Part shown: positions 34,305 to 44,018 of the stretch, piece after piece
Layout: every line of letters begins with the position of its first letter
Numbering within the stretch: position 1 is the stretch's first letter
DNA from: Cryomorphaceae bacterium
GTDB lineage: Bacteria; Bacteroidota; Bacteroidia; Flavobacteriales_D; Sanyastnellaceae
NCBI GenBank assembly: GCA_016124575.1
Contig: WGNM01000011.1
Location: 1 to 64,000, forward strand
Length of the DNA: 64,000 nucleotides
Direction of reading: 5' to 3'
Notes under the pieces: generated by a model
The model's input: only the letters and a program-made list of their open reading frames with translations
Told to the model about the DNA's origin: nothing
The model's database searches: none
Program-made: the position numbers and the translations under genes

Positions 34305-35323
34305 AACCTTCGACACCATATAACTCTGATCAAGACCGCATCTTACGGTATATCGGCGGCGAAATGACGGGCCAAGAAAGGCACGATTTCGAAGCTGAAA
34401 TGGTCGACAATGTAGCGTTGTCGGATGCCGTTGAGGGCGCCGAAATGCTCTCTTCTCCATCCAAAACATTGGCGCGTTTGAAAAAACGTTCGCGCAAACC
34501 GTTCTTTATGAAATGGGTTGTGGGTATAGCTGTGTTGTGTGCACTGGTAGCCCTGTTCTTTGTCCTCGACAACATCCAAAAACCCATTGCCACAAGTGTT
34601 GTAACGGAAGTAAACGATGTGCAGGTGCAACGCATCATTGCCGTGCCTGCTGAACACAACGACAGTACGTTTTCTTTCGCAGTAAACACTGTTGATGAGC
34701 CAAAATCTCAAGGCAGTGAAACAACTACCGCTGAAACGTGGCGTGTGGCGGTTGAAGCTCCGTACAAACTGCAAAAAAAGCACGTGAAGCCTTTGAGCAC
34801 TGAAACTGAAAAATCAATTCTCAGGGTTTTTGGCAACGATGCCATCTACCACATCCAAAACTATAAGGTGGTAGACTACCGGATACGTACTACGAATTTG
34901 GAAAATTTATCTAGTGGAATGCCCGCTGATAATCGAGCCGGACTGGTACCTAAAAAGGAACAGGTGACTTACATCGCTTTCTTGGAAGAAACTATGCAGT
35001 TTTTTGCCGAACATAACTACACAAAAGCATACGCTGGTTTCAATGCCATTCTTGCTAGTTTCGCCGACGATGCGAATGCCCAATTCTACGGTGGGATGTC
35101 GGCACTGCAACTCGGTAACTTCGCTGCGGCTGAATCGCTGTTCTTGAAATCAACACAAAATACCACGCTGACGTTCAATGAAGAAAGTAGGTTCTATCTC
35201 GCCACGGCTCGGATGTTGATGGGCAATAAAAATGCTGCATGTCTCGATTTTTCTGCCATCGCACAGCAAGGTGGATTCTACGCTGAACGCGCAAATGAGG
35301 AACTAAAACGCTTTTGCAAGTAA
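34301..35323 (+). CDS. membrane anti-sigma-like protein with TPR-type C-terminus
   Basis: 340 residues. The N-terminal cytoplasmic segment (1-60) contains ILRYIGGEMTGQERHDFEAE, the zinc-less 'ml.yi.g.lt..E...fE' start seen in Bacteroidota anti-sigma-like proteins. One membrane helix follows (about 70-91, MKWVVGIAVLCALVALFFVL). The C-terminal part (about 230-340) has TPR-like helices (NYTKAYAGFNAILASFADDA, LGNFAAAESLFLKSTQ). It starts within the sigma gene stop (ATGA overlap), so the two are coupled. I infer that it sequesters the sigma factor until an envelope signal arrives; the plug-only protein is a candidate input. Confidence 0.7.
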   Translation: MKPSTPYNSDQDRILRYIGGEMTGQERHDFEAEMVDNVALSDAVEGAEMLSSPSKTLARLKKRSRKPFFMKWVVGIAVLCALVALFFVLDNIQKPIATSVVTEVNDVQVQRIIAVPAEHNDSTFSFAVNTVDEPKSQGSETTTAETWRVAVEAPYKLQKKHVKPLSTETEKSILRVFGNDAIYHIQNYKVVDYRIRTTNLENLSSGMPADNRAGLVPKKEQVTYIAFLEETMQFFAEHNYTKAYAGFNAILASFADDANAQFYGGMSALQLGNFAAAESLFLKSTQNTTLTFNEESRFYLATARMLMGNKNAACLDFSAIAQQGGFYAERANEELKRFCK

Positions 35324-35596
35324 CCGTTCGCCCTCGCCGAAAACCGTTTACGCCTTCTTTTGAGCCGTTTAATGACGATGCCGTTTCCTTTGCCTGTGAA
35401 TTGCTAACCCTTTACTTCCAAAATGCCGCCACTCACGAATTGAGGCCGTGAATGACGAAATGATCAACGTAACTTCATAAAAGCTTAATCAGCTAGTTGT
35501 TTCGAAAATTAAAACTAAGCATCATGAATACAGCATTCACTATCAGCCACATCTGGATTTTCAACGATAAATAAATCGAAGAAAAAAAGACTATAC
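35324..35596. other. intergenic with a 16-codon mini-ORF
   Basis: About 270 bp after the anti-sigma gene. It contains a small frame, ATG at 35524 to TAA at 35574 (MNTAFTISHIWIFNDK), 22 nt before a strong terminator. No promoter match was found, and I see nothing else. Confidence 0.35.
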
Positions 35597-35623
35597 AGTC
35601 CCGCACGAGCGGGACTTTTTTTT
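35597..35623 (+). terminator. strong hairpin terminator
   Basis: An 8-bp stem, AGTCCCGC with GCGGGACT, a 4-nt loop, then a run of eight or more T. It closes transcription from the sigma/anti-sigma cassette or from the mini-ORF upstream of it. Confidence 0.85.
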
Positions 35624-35681
35624 GTCCTTTGAACTCCATCCGCAAGAATTTCTTACCTTGATGTTGATCAAACCTTACCGC

Positions 35682-36203
35682 ATGTCGACCCTTACTGATG
35701 TTGCTCATATCCGCCCCCGGTTCTCCTTTCATGTCGCATACCCTGTAACAGATGTCTTGCTGCGAGTAGAAAAACTTAAAACGAAATACGAGGGAAAACT
35801 GGTAGGCACCATTGCTGACCACCATGTCATTTTAGATATCCCCGCAGCCGAGCGACACTACTGGTCGCCTCAACTGAATTTGCGGGTTGAAGAAGATGAA
35901 GACGCCCCAGGCATGAGCACAATCAAGGGATTAATAGGTCCTCGTCCGGCGGTGTGGACGCTTTTTATGTTCATCTACTTCTCCATCGGTGTCATCGGCT
36001 TTTTCATTGGCTCGTATGGAATATCTCTATGGATGCTGGGTTCGTTCTCTCCTTGGGTATTGGCCCTGCCTTTGGCCGCGGTGTTCATGCTTTCAGCATA
36101 TGCTTCGAGCAAATACGGTGAAAGCTTGGGACACGATCAGGCTGAACGTTTGAAAGACTTTATTCGCGAGGCGCTAGAGGCGCCGTATCAAGTGATCGAT
36201 TAG
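35682..36203 (+). CDS. small membrane protein of unknown function
   Basis: 173 residues from the ATG at 35682. An upstream ATG at 35661 is possible, but it lies directly after a TACCTTG promoter-like box (35654-35660). A soluble N-terminal half (1-90; HVAYPVTDVLLRVEKLKTKY, ILDIPAAERHYWSPQLNLRV) is followed by two membrane helices (about 97-147, TLFMFIYFSIGVIGFFIGSY and LALPLAAVFML) and a short cytoplasmic tail. I do not recognise the family. The gene meets the large minus-strand gene tail to tail with stop codons overlapping by 4 nt. Confidence 0.7.
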   Translation: MSTLTDVAHIRPRFSFHVAYPVTDVLLRVEKLKTKYEGKLVGTIADHHVILDIPAAERHYWSPQLNLRVEEDEDAPGMSTIKGLIGPRPAVWTLFMFIYFSIGVIGFFIGSYGISLWMLGSFSPWVLALPLAAVFMLSAYASSKYGESLGHDQAERLKDFIREALEAPYQVID

Positions 36204-39200
36204 AAAGTAGCCCTAACCTGCACTGACCCTGCATGCACAACCGGACGATCACCGGCTGTTCGTCCGTTATACAAGATACTCAATTGTAAATTCCGCGAGA
36301 TGCTGCGCTGCATGGTGCCGCCCCAGGTGAAGTTTTCTCCCGGACTCAAGCCCTCCAACATCTCGAAACCGATGGTGTTGTTGCTCTCTCCGTTGAAATC
36401 GATATTCACCCAGTGGAACTCGAAGGAGAATAGCCCTTTGCCTGGATCCGAAAAGCGAGCTTCTGCACTCAAATCGGTGAGCTTTGCTGTTTCGTCGGCA
36501 CCCTCCAGGCTGTTGCTTTTATCGGTATACTTGGCTTTGGCGGTGAGGCGAAACCTGTTATCAGGCTGCCACTGAACTTGCGGCTCGAGCGCATAGTAGT
36601 CGATGTTGTAGTTGCGACCTGTCAAGAAATCCGACTCTGCTGTTTTCGTCCCTTGACGCCCTGTAAACAAGGCTGTTACTCCGTTGATGACTTTCTTACG
36701 CACCAAGACTTCGTTAAATGCATCCGATCTCGATTCGAAACCGCTGCTGAGCAGTGATTTTGATTTTACGCGCTGCAGGGTGTGCTCGACGCCAAAGTTG
36801 GGGTTGCTGCGGTTGAAAGACAGCGTGTTGCGATACGACTCTCCCAAGCTGAGCAAACTGGTATCAGCCAATTGACTTTCGAGGGGATTGAGGCGATCCA
36901 AACCCTTGTCGCGGGTGGTTTTTCGATCTAGCCGCATGGCATACACATCCGACCATCGGGCAAGAAAGCCTTTCAACCCTTCTTGATTCGACCACACCCG
37001 CATGGGCTGCAGTTGTCCGTTGACACTAAAAACGTTGGTGTAGGTGCGGACATACTCATCTGAAGGGACGAAACTGCGGATGTAATTGGCCTCATAAGCG
37101 AAGTTTGCTACTTCGAATTCGTTGAGGTCTTTTACACCGTCGGCGTTGTAGTCGTTCCAAATGTATGTTCCTTGTCCTGCTGGTACTTCAATGTATATAA
37201 ACTTCCGCTGCTGTTCCAACCCGCTGCCCGTTTCGTAAAAAAACTGTCCGCTCAGCCAGCCTTTGCCAAGCTGCGAGCTTCCTTCCAATCGGCCGAGCAG
37301 GGTTTCTTCTGGCTTTAAATTCGAGAGCAATGAATCAGAAATGGTGAGCACGCGACGGCGAATGTTCCATTTCAACATGCTAGTCGCCGATTTCCGGTAC
37401 TGGCCTTCAACGCCATACTCTTCTGCAAATGTCGCCAGATCCAACATCCCTGCCGCTGGCAGGAGGTCATTGCGCTGACCATAGAACATTTTCCATGTGA
37501 GTTTTGCCTCTTCAACCGACCCAAGCCATGATTGCCATTCGTGAAAGCGGTACGATGCGCTGGTGAGCGAGTCGTTGATGAGGAAGCGGTTCCACTCGAA
37601 ATCGTCGATGTAGCCTACCCGCAGCTTCTTACCAATGGGCCAAGCGGCGTTGGTGAGCTGGCGAATGAAGATGGAGTTGCGCAGTCCGGTTGATTGTATG
37701 GCGCTGCCCTCCCAGTTTATCTTTCGTGCGTTTTTCTTGTAGTTGAAGATACCCGCTCCTTGTGTGGCGACGAATGCTGTGCCAACGCGGTAATGCGCCG
37801 CTTTGATGTCGGTTTTCACCTCTTTCGACTCGATGCCTACACCGCCGCCCACGCGCTGCTGGTCGCTGCGCAATGTCAACCCACGGATGTTCCAGTCGCG
37901 ATCAAATTCCACACTACGGAATCGCTCGATGTCTGAAAAATATTGCGAAATGTACTCGTGATAAGCGGTTGTCTGCAGCTTCACTTTCTCGTTTTGCTGC
38001 TCCATCTCCCAGGTGGTGAAAAGTCCTGTCCCGCGATCGTCGAATGAGTCGTTCTTGGAGAAGGTGTTCTCGTCGCGCTTGGTGAGGGCGCCTTCGGTGC
38101 GAAGAGTGTGTTTTCCAAGCTTCACTTCCCCTCCTGCTATCATCATTTGGCGGCGTTTGGGGGTTACGAGCAGTCGCACAGGGGCGTAGTCTCCAAAATG
38201 CACGATGTTGCCGTCTACAAGTTGCGGTGTCACCCATTTGTACACGCGACCGTTGGCCTGAAAGGCGTCTTCTACATAATCGCCATTGCCAGCGCCGACA
38301 AAAGTAAAAACTGCAGAATACAGTGCTTCAGCAGCATTTGTGGAGTACACCAAAACACTGTCATATCCCAAAGAATCGCGCAGGGCGTACAATATTTGAC
38401 TGTCTGAAAAACTGGTGGTATCGATACTCGAAACAAGTGCGTCGCTCAATTGATCTCCAATGGTGGTTAGCAGCAGTCGCTCTTCAGGCGATAAGTTCTG
38501 TTGCAATGGCTGATTTTTGCTGTCTTGCTCTCGTATGCCATGAACGAACCACGAAAACTGGTCTTGCTTGCCGCTCATTTCTCCATGCAAAAGGGCGCGG
38601 GCAAAATTTCGATCTGAATATTGGAATTCTACTACTATTCGACGGTCTTTGGTAATGAGGTTCCGTGGAGTAAAAACGATCTCTGCGGTGTTGTAGTCGA
38701 TGACGTAGTCGTTCTCTTGTCCGCGCTGCAACAACCTCCCATTGATAAAAACCCGCTCTGTACCTGCCAGCACGATGATGAATCGTTCGTTGTCGGCCCC
38801 AATCAATCGGTACGGCCCTTGGTTTCCTTCCACTCCTTGAATGACGTTTCGGGCAAATTTCCCTTTCGAAATGGCGGCGCTTCCCGCAAGTTTGATAGGT
38901 CGCAATGTGTCGCCTATCATCGATTCAAAGGTGGCTCCTCGGGCGCGTTTCTGGTATTTTAAAAAGTGCTGATCGCTTTCGCGGATGAAGAAATCTCCTG
39001 CGGTGATGGCGTTTTTTGGGTCGAAAATGCGGATGTAAACTTGGTCGAAATCCTGCAGTTGCTGGGTGTTCCCGTTGGGTTGTATGGGGATGTTGTCGTC
39101 GGTTACGGATGCCAACACCTGAAACCTTTCGTTTATTTTTCCGCTGAGCTGCAGGTTGAGGTTGCTATTCACCGAAATGTCTTGGTTGTTGCCGAACGAC

Positions 39201-39601
39201 ACGCCGCGCGAAATGGAGCCTGCCTTTACCAGCTCGCCTTCATCGCCGCGGCTGCTTGGAAAAAGATCTGATTCAAAAATGTAGGGTTTTATGGTGCTCG
39301 TGCCAGCGGCACGGATGGTAGTTGAATCTTTGTTGGCGTATACAAATGAGAAGGGCATGCCGAGGGTCTCATACCTTACTTCGAGGGTGTCGGTGATGGT
39401 TTCATTGAAAACCAACCATCCTGTTCGTGGCGAGATGCGCCATGAGCAGGGTTTGCACGAAAGGGTGAGCGTAGATTGCCTCACAACCATGGAATCGAGA
39501 AACACGGAGTCGGCCGGGGGATATACCATTACCGACTTCATTTGCGACCTCATGGCGAGGGGCAGCAAACAAACGAAAAGCAATGTTTTGAGTAGGCGCA
39601 T
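36200..39601 (-). CDS. large outer-membrane beta-barrel-type protein, unknown function
   Basis: 1133 residues from the ATG at 39599-39601, which gives the signal peptide MRLLKTLLFVCLLPLAMRSQ. The body alternates short hydrophobic and charged strands and ends in an aromatic-terminated strand (VHAGSVQVRATF), as outer-membrane barrels do. Conserved-looking stretches include SGSISRGVSFG-like AGSISRGVSFGNNQDISVNS, NGRLLQRGQENDYVIDYNTA and EIVFTPRNLI. It resembles long unnamed Bacteroidota surface proteins. Some stretches recall SprA (the T9SS translocon), but at about half its usual length; I do not call it SprA. A -7-like box (TACTTTTA) is at 39648-39655 on its strand. Confidence 0.7.
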   Translation of the reverse strand: MRLLKTLLFVCLLPLAMRSQMKSVMVYPPADSVFLDSMVVRQSTLTLSCKPCSWRISPRTGWLVFNETITDTLEVRYETLGMPFSFVYANKDSTTIRAAGTSTIKPYIFESDLFPSSRGDEGELVKAGSISRGVSFGNNQDISVNSNLNLQLSGKINERFQVLASVTDDNIPIQPNGNTQQLQDFDQVYIRIFDPKNAITAGDFFIRESDQHFLKYQKRARGATFESMIGDTLRPIKLAGSAAISKGKFARNVIQGVEGNQGPYRLIGADNERFIIVLAGTERVFINGRLLQRGQENDYVIDYNTAEIVFTPRNLITKDRRIVVEFQYSDRNFARALLHGEMSGKQDQFSWFVHGIREQDSKNQPLQQNLSPEERLLLTTIGDQLSDALVSSIDTTSFSDSQILYALRDSLGYDSVLVYSTNAAEALYSAVFTFVGAGNGDYVEDAFQANGRVYKWVTPQLVDGNIVHFGDYAPVRLLVTPKRRQMMIAGGEVKLGKHTLRTEGALTKRDENTFSKNDSFDDRGTGLFTTWEMEQQNEKVKLQTTAYHEYISQYFSDIERFRSVEFDRDWNIRGLTLRSDQQRVGGGVGIESKEVKTDIKAAHYRVGTAFVATQGAGIFNYKKNARKINWEGSAIQSTGLRNSIFIRQLTNAAWPIGKKLRVGYIDDFEWNRFLINDSLTSASYRFHEWQSWLGSVEEAKLTWKMFYGQRNDLLPAAGMLDLATFAEEYGVEGQYRKSATSMLKWNIRRRVLTISDSLLSNLKPEETLLGRLEGSSQLGKGWLSGQFFYETGSGLEQQRKFIYIEVPAGQGTYIWNDYNADGVKDLNEFEVANFAYEANYIRSFVPSDEYVRTYTNVFSVNGQLQPMRVWSNQEGLKGFLARWSDVYAMRLDRKTTRDKGLDRLNPLESQLADTSLLSLGESYRNTLSFNRSNPNFGVEHTLQRVKSKSLLSSGFESRSDAFNEVLVRKKVINGVTALFTGRQGTKTAESDFLTGRNYNIDYYALEPQVQWQPDNRFRLTAKAKYTDKSNSLEGADETAKLTDLSAEARFSDPGKGLFSFEFHWVNIDFNGESNNTIGFEMLEGLSPGENFTWGGTMQRSISRNLQLSILYNGRTAGDRPVVHAGSVQVRATF

Positions 39602-39683
39602 GAATCCGGTTGAGGACAATAATAACGGCAAAAATGGGTGTAACGTGTAAAAGTACGCTGAAATGCACTGAATGCTTGAAAAC

Positions 39684-40382
39684 TTATTGCTGCTCTTGGC
39701 TGCCTATGTCTTTCTTCTTAAACTTTAACTCAACACTGTAGCCAACAGTAAGTATGTGCTGCATCAGGGGATTGTTGGCGTTCATCTCTCGTTGTGTCAT
39801 GTAGCCAAGAGATGCATTGTGCCTCTTCTTAATTTTCCTTGATATCTCTGCACGAAAACGCCAGTCGGTTAATTCCGCATAGGCGAGGTTGGTGTTTTGA
39901 AACAGCTCTATCGACAATGATAAATCTGTTTTCGAAATGAGCTTCCGATCGGCTTTTAGACGGTAACGAATGGCGTCTTTGAGGTCGGCATTGCCTTCTG
40001 TGGTTTTGATGTTGCTTATTCCTGCTTGGTATCGCACCCGGAAATCAAGGTCCCATTGCCCAAGCCCATCATCAGCCCGAAAATCTACCGCAACGCGGTG
40101 CTTGGTTTCGAAATACCCCGGGTTCCGCTGGCTATGTCCAAACCGATATGTAGCCCCGGTTTTAAAATACTTGTTGATCTTGTAGTTGCCACCAGCATCT
40201 ATCAACGTGGCGTCGTATCTGCTAAAATCATCATCCAACCGGAACTGCCCTTCAATACCAAGGTCAATGCGTTTGTTCAACTCATACTTGGTAGTGAATG
40301 ATGCCCACATGCCGCCTTCCGACTCCTGCGCATTGATGAACAAGGGCAGAAATAGAAAGAAAAAGAGGTTAATTCTTTTCAT
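39684..40382 (-). CDS. DUF2490 outer-membrane-type protein
   Basis: 232 residues from the ATG at 40380-40382. The signal peptide ([19 protein letters not shown]) is followed by a chain of amphipathic beta-strands typical of DUF2490: MWASFTTKYELNKRIDLGIE, GQFRLDDDFSRYDATLIDAG, YRFGHSQRNPGYFETKHRVA. It ends in a strand with aromatic and hydrophobic residues before a charged tail. It is probably a small outer-membrane barrel of unknown role. Its start overlaps the 3' end of the lipoprotein gene by 14 nt, so the two form an operon from the promoter at 40791-40798. Confidence 0.8.
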   Translation of the reverse strand: MKRINLFFFLFLPLFINAQESEGGMWASFTTKYELNKRIDLGIEGQFRLDDDFSRYDATLIDAGGNYKINKYFKTGATYRFGHSQRNPGYFETKHRVAVDFRADDGLGQWDLDFRVRYQAGISNIKTTEGNADLKDAIRYRLKADRKLISKTDLSLSIELFQNTNLAYAELTDWRFRAEISRKIKKRHNASLGYMTQREMNANNPLMQHILTVGYSVELKFKKKDIGSQEQQ

Positions 40383-40773
40383 ATATCCGCAACGTACCCA
40401 AATCGATGTCTTCTTTCTTATCGGTGATCTCAAAATCGACAATCACGGGCATCCTGCTTGGGTCTGCCGCGGCCGATCCTGTTGTGTCTTCACTATACAC
40501 GTAAACGGTGTATTTCCCTTTTCGCAAAAATTGAAACTCAAACTCCCCATCGTAATTGGTTAAAATGCGATCGTCGGGAGATATGTTCTCTCCGTAAAGA
40601 ATGAAAACATCTTCATCAGCGGCTGGATAAGTGGCTACCACGGTGCTAGGGTTTGAGAGCACCAAGCGGACTTCTTTTTCGACCTTTCCTCGCACAAAGG
40701 CTTGTCCGCCGTCTCCGGGAAGCTTGTTGCACCCAATACCCAACAAGCACATAACAACAAAAATGTAACGCAT
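40369..40773 (-). CDS. lipoprotein of unknown function, carboxypeptidase-regulatory-like
   Basis: 134 residues from the ATG at 40771-40773, giving [20 protein letters not shown] with the lipobox Cys15; the longer open frame would begin inside tdk. The mature part looks like a small beta-sandwich with a '[20 protein letters not shown]' segment, as in carboxypeptidase-regulatory-like or CNA-B-like domains. It lies at the head of a two-gene operon with the DUF2490 gene and is transcribed away from tdk. Confidence 0.75.
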   Translation of the reverse strand: MRYIFVVMCLLGIGCNKLPGDGGQAFVRGKVEKEVRLVLSNPSTVVATYPAADEDVFILYGENISPDDRILTNYDGEFEFQFLRKGKYTVYVYSEDTTGSAAADPSRMPVIVDFEITDKKEDIDLGTLRIYEKN

Positions 40774-40790
40774 ACTCAAGTATTTGAAAT

Positions 40791-40798
40791 CAAAAGTA
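40791..40798 (-). promoter_or_regulatory. -7 box of the lipoprotein-DUF2490 operon
   Basis: TACTTTTG on the minus strand, ending 17 nt before the ATG at 40773. It is only 10 bp from the oppositely oriented tdk box. Confidence 0.6.
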
Positions 40799-40808
40799 AG
40801 CTTTTGGT

Positions 40809-40816
40809 TAACTTTG
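40809..40816 (+). promoter_or_regulatory. -7 box of tdk
   Basis: TAACTTTG, with TTTG at 40783-40786 as a -33 element 22 bp upstream. It ends 8 nt before the ATG at 40825, so the message has almost no leader. Confidence 0.65.
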
Positions 40817-40824
40817 ACCACAGT

Positions 40825-41481
40825 ATGTTTCTCGAAAGTGTCGACAATAGAGGTAAGCAACGGGGCTGGATAGAGGTTGTCTGCGGCTCCATGTTCTCAG
40901 GAAAAACCGAAGAACTAATCCGCCGTATGCGCCGGGCCAAGTTTGCTCGACAGAAGGTTGAAATATTCAAACCCCAGCTCGACATCCGCTACAGCGAAGA
41001 AGAGGTGGTGAGCCACGACCGCAGAGCCATTCCCTCTACCCCCATTCCGCACAGTTCTCAACTTCTGCTACTGGCTAGCGATATTGAAGTGGTTGGTATT
41101 GATGAAGCTCAATTCTTCGACGACGAACTGCCTAATGTATGCTCCCAACTCGCCAACAACGGGGTGCGGGTAATCATCGCCGGGTTAGATCTCGACTACC
41201 TGGGACGTCCGTTTGGACCCATGCCGCAACTGCTCGCCATGGCTGAATATGTAACCAAAGTACACGCCATTTGTATTAAAACTGGCGAACTGGCCCACCA
41301 CTCTTTCCGAATCGGTGGGGGTAGCAAGCTGGTGGAACTGGGCGAAACAGATTTGTATGTGCCGCTCTCGCGGGATGCCTTCAACCGTGCCATGGTGGAT
41401 CCCGACTACATCACTGCTGACGATTTGCAGGCCATTCGTTTTGCAACCGGAAGAGATCAAAGCCAAGGCCATGAACACTGA
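40825..41481 (+). CDS. tdk: thymidine kinase (type II)
   Basis: Phosphorylates thymidine to dTMP in nucleoside salvage. 218 residues from the ATG at 40825; the longer frame would start inside the divergent gene. It has the P-loop [17 protein letters not shown], the [14 protein letters not shown] segment with the catalytic Glu, and the lasso loop near [10 protein letters not shown]. The zinc-lid cysteines typical of type II enzymes are mostly absent: the region reads [13 protein letters not shown] and YVPLSRDAF, with one of four Cys. I think this is a Bacteroidota variant rather than damage. It overlaps murF-alr by 11 nt. Confidence 0.93.
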   Translation: MFLESVDNRGKQRGWIEVVCGSMFSGKTEELIRRMRRAKFARQKVEIFKPQLDIRYSEEEVVSHDRRAIPSTPIPHSSQLLLLASDIEVVGIDEAQFFDDELPNVCSQLANNGVRVIIAGLDLDYLGRPFGPMPQLLAMAEYVTKVHAICIKTGELAHHSFRIGGGSKLVELGETDLYVPLSRDAFNRAMVDPDYITADDLQAIRFATGRDQSQGHEH

Positions 41482-43933
41482 AAGGTTTTCTCTTAAGGAG
41501 TTGTGCGTGGTTGCTGATGCCTCGATGCTCGGTGAAAACAAGTTTTTCAGACGGCTGACCACCGATTCGCGGACGATTACAGGAGGCGAAGACATGTGCT
41601 TTGTGGCATTGAAAACGGGCAGGCACGATGGACATACCTACGTTGAAGAGGCGTACCGAAAGGGGGTACGGGCCTTTATCGTGTCGCAAACGCCAGCAAC
41701 ACCACTGCCCGATGCTAGCTTCGTAGTTGCCGAAAATCCACTCGCGCTGCTGCAATTGTTCGCAGCCAATCACCGCGAAAAATCAGGTTTAAAGATAATA
41801 GGTATAACCGGTAGCAACGGAAAAACGATTGTCAAAGAATGGCTACACCAATTGCTATCTCCTGACCATAAAATCGTTCGCAATCCACGCAGTTTTAACA
41901 GCCAAATAGGTGTGCCGCTGTCGGTGCTAAACATCGAAGATACCGACGAGCTAGGCATCTTCGAAGCAGGCATCTCGCTGCCCGGAGAGATGGCAAAACT
42001 GGCCGCCATATTGCATCCAAACGAAGGCATTTTTACCCATGTTGGCAATGCCCATCTCGAAAATTTCACCAGTCAAACTCAACTGATAACCGAAAAATGC
42101 GCGCTATTCGAACATTGTGAACGGGTGTTTTACCGTGCCGACCAGTTCGACATCCGCGCAGCGCTGAATGAAAATAAATTTCGGGGCGAACACATCACTT
42201 GGGGTTTTGATGGTGATGCCGACATGCGCGTAGCACGCGTAACTTCAACATCCACCGAACAGGTGATGAAAATTCATTGGAAAAACAGTTCTTTTGAATG
42301 TCCTCTCCCTTTTTCTGATCAGGCTTCGATTGCCAATGCGATGACCTGTGTTTTGGTGATGCTGCAGCGTGAATACCCCTGGAGCGTAATTGCTGAGCGT
42401 ATTTCGCATCTGCGCCACATTCAAATGCGCATGGAACGCATTGAGGGCTGGAATGGAACGCGGCTCATTTCAGATGTGTACAACAACGATTTACATGCAC
42501 TGGAACTCGCCGTGGAAGAGCTGAGAAGAGAACGAGGAGTTGAAAAAAGAATGGTGGTGCTTAGCGACATTCTTCAAACAGGCATTGATTCCAAGGTATT
42601 GTATAGCCGGGTCGGAAAACTCCTGCTAGACCATGATGTTGATGCTGTGATGGCTGTGGGCACAGAAATAGGTCAATATTTAACCGAACTGCGAGTTCCG
42701 GCGCGGGCGTTCGACTCCACCGAAGCGATGCTGAACGCGCTGAATGAGCTCGATTTTAGTAATGCAGCCATCTTGTTCAAAGGTGCGCGATCGTTCGCTT
42801 TTGAACGTTTGGTGCGGGCCCTCCAACGCAAGGCTCATGCAACGGTGCTGGAGGTGAACCTGAACAACCTGGTTGCTAACCTCAACCACTACCGAGCAAC
42901 CATTCCAAAAGGTACTCGCCTTATGGCCATGGTGAAGGCTTTTGGGTATGGAACCGGTGGCGCTGAAATCGCTGAAGCACTCGAATTTAACCGCATCGAT
43001 TACCTGGGCGTGGCCTATGTTGACGAGGGCGTGGCGCTGCGAAAAGCGGGCATCCGCACTCCAATCATGGTGATGAACCCCGATGCGGGTACCTTTCACC
43101 AATTGGTAGCGCACAACCTTGAACCCGAAATTTACAGTCTGCATCAACTAAAAGCTTTTCAGGCGGTGCTGGCTCAAAAAACGTCGAAAACTTACAACAT
43201 ACACCTGAAGGTCGACACGGGCATGCACCGTCTAGGTTTTGAAGATCACAATTGGCAACTTGCGTTGGATGCCATAGCTGGCGACAAGCGGTTGAAAGTT
43301 GTGACGGTTTTAAGTCATTTGGCGGCGGCTGATAATCCTGATCACGATGCCTTCACCCGCAAACAGATTGCAGATTTCAATGCTATGGCTGACTTAGCAA
43401 ATCGCACGCTGGGCTATCATTCGATTAGGCACATAGCCAACACAGCCGGAATACAGCGTTTTCCAGAAGCTCGCATGGATATGGTGCGCTTAGGCATTGG
43501 GCTATACGGCATTGAATCGGGCAACCAAGAAGGGAAAAACCTCGCTACCGTGGCTCAATTTAAATCGACCATTTCGCAAATACGAATGGTTAAAAAAGGC
43601 GACAGCGTGGGTTATAACAGAAGCTTTGTTGCAGAAAAAGATCGCCAGATTGCTACCATTCCGGTAGGGTACGCCGACGGACTTATGCGCAGTTTGAGCA
43701 ATGGCAATGGGTGGGTTAACGTCAATGGTGAAAAGGCGGTTTATGTGGGTCGTGTGTGCATGGACATGATCATGGTTGATGTTACAGACATCGCAGTAAA
43801 CGAAGGTGATGAAGTAACTCTTTTCGGTGATGCGCCAACCTTGAATGAATTGGCAACTTTAGCAGGAACTATTCCGTATGAGTTGCTTGCGGGAATTTCT
43901 CACCGTGTTAAACGCATCTTTGTTAAAGAATAA
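41471..43933 (+). CDS. bifunctional MurF ligase/alanine racemase
   Basis: 820 residues joining two peptidoglycan-precursor enzymes. The N-terminal half (1-450) is MurF, the UDP-MurNAc-tripeptide:D-Ala-D-Ala ligase, with the ATP loop [20 protein letters not shown] and the [11 protein letters not shown] segment. The C-terminal half (about 456-820) is PLP-dependent alanine racemase, with Lys489 in [13 protein letters not shown] and the catalytic-Tyr region VGYNRSF / IPVGYADG, then [14 protein letters not shown]. One half makes D-Ala and the other consumes D-Ala-D-Ala. This fusion is known in Bacteroidota. It overlaps tdk by 11 nt. Confidence 0.95.
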   Translation: MNTERFSLKELCVVADASMLGENKFFRRLTTDSRTITGGEDMCFVALKTGRHDGHTYVEEAYRKGVRAFIVSQTPATPLPDASFVVAENPLALLQLFAANHREKSGLKIIGITGSNGKTIVKEWLHQLLSPDHKIVRNPRSFNSQIGVPLSVLNIEDTDELGIFEAGISLPGEMAKLAAILHPNEGIFTHVGNAHLENFTSQTQLITEKCALFEHCERVFYRADQFDIRAALNENKFRGEHITWGFDGDADMRVARVTSTSTEQVMKIHWKNSSFECPLPFSDQASIANAMTCVLVMLQREYPWSVIAERISHLRHIQMRMERIEGWNGTRLISDVYNNDLHALELAVEELRRERGVEKRMVVLSDILQTGIDSKVLYSRVGKLLLDHDVDAVMAVGTEIGQYLTELRVPARAFDSTEAMLNALNELDFSNAAILFKGARSFAFERLVRALQRKAHATVLEVNLNNLVANLNHYRATIPKGTRLMAMVKAFGYGTGGAEIAEALEFNRIDYLGVAYVDEGVALRKAGIRTPIMVMNPDAGTFHQLVAHNLEPEIYSLHQLKAFQAVLAQKTSKTYNIHLKVDTGMHRLGFEDHNWQLALDAIAGDKRLKVVTVLSHLAAADNPDHDAFTRKQIADFNAMADLANRTLGYHSIRHIANTAGIQRFPEARMDMVRLGIGLYGIESGNQEGKNLATVAQFKSTISQIRMVKKGDSVGYNRSFVAEKDRQIATIPVGYADGLMRSLSNGNGWVNVNGEKAVYVGRVCMDMIMVDVTDIAVNEGDEVTLFGDAPTLNELATLAGTIPYELLAGISHRVKRIFVKE

Positions 43934-44018
43934 CGAACTATGAGATAGGGCAATAGCCACCATCTTTGTAATATTATACCTTGAAACTGTTGTTTTTTGA
44001 AACCTGTAAAATTGTTTT

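Noticed and set aside
36200-39601. Calling this gene sprA (T9SS translocon)
   Set aside because: SprA proteins are about twice as long, and no clear SprA signature was seen; similarity is limited to a general outer-membrane barrel style.
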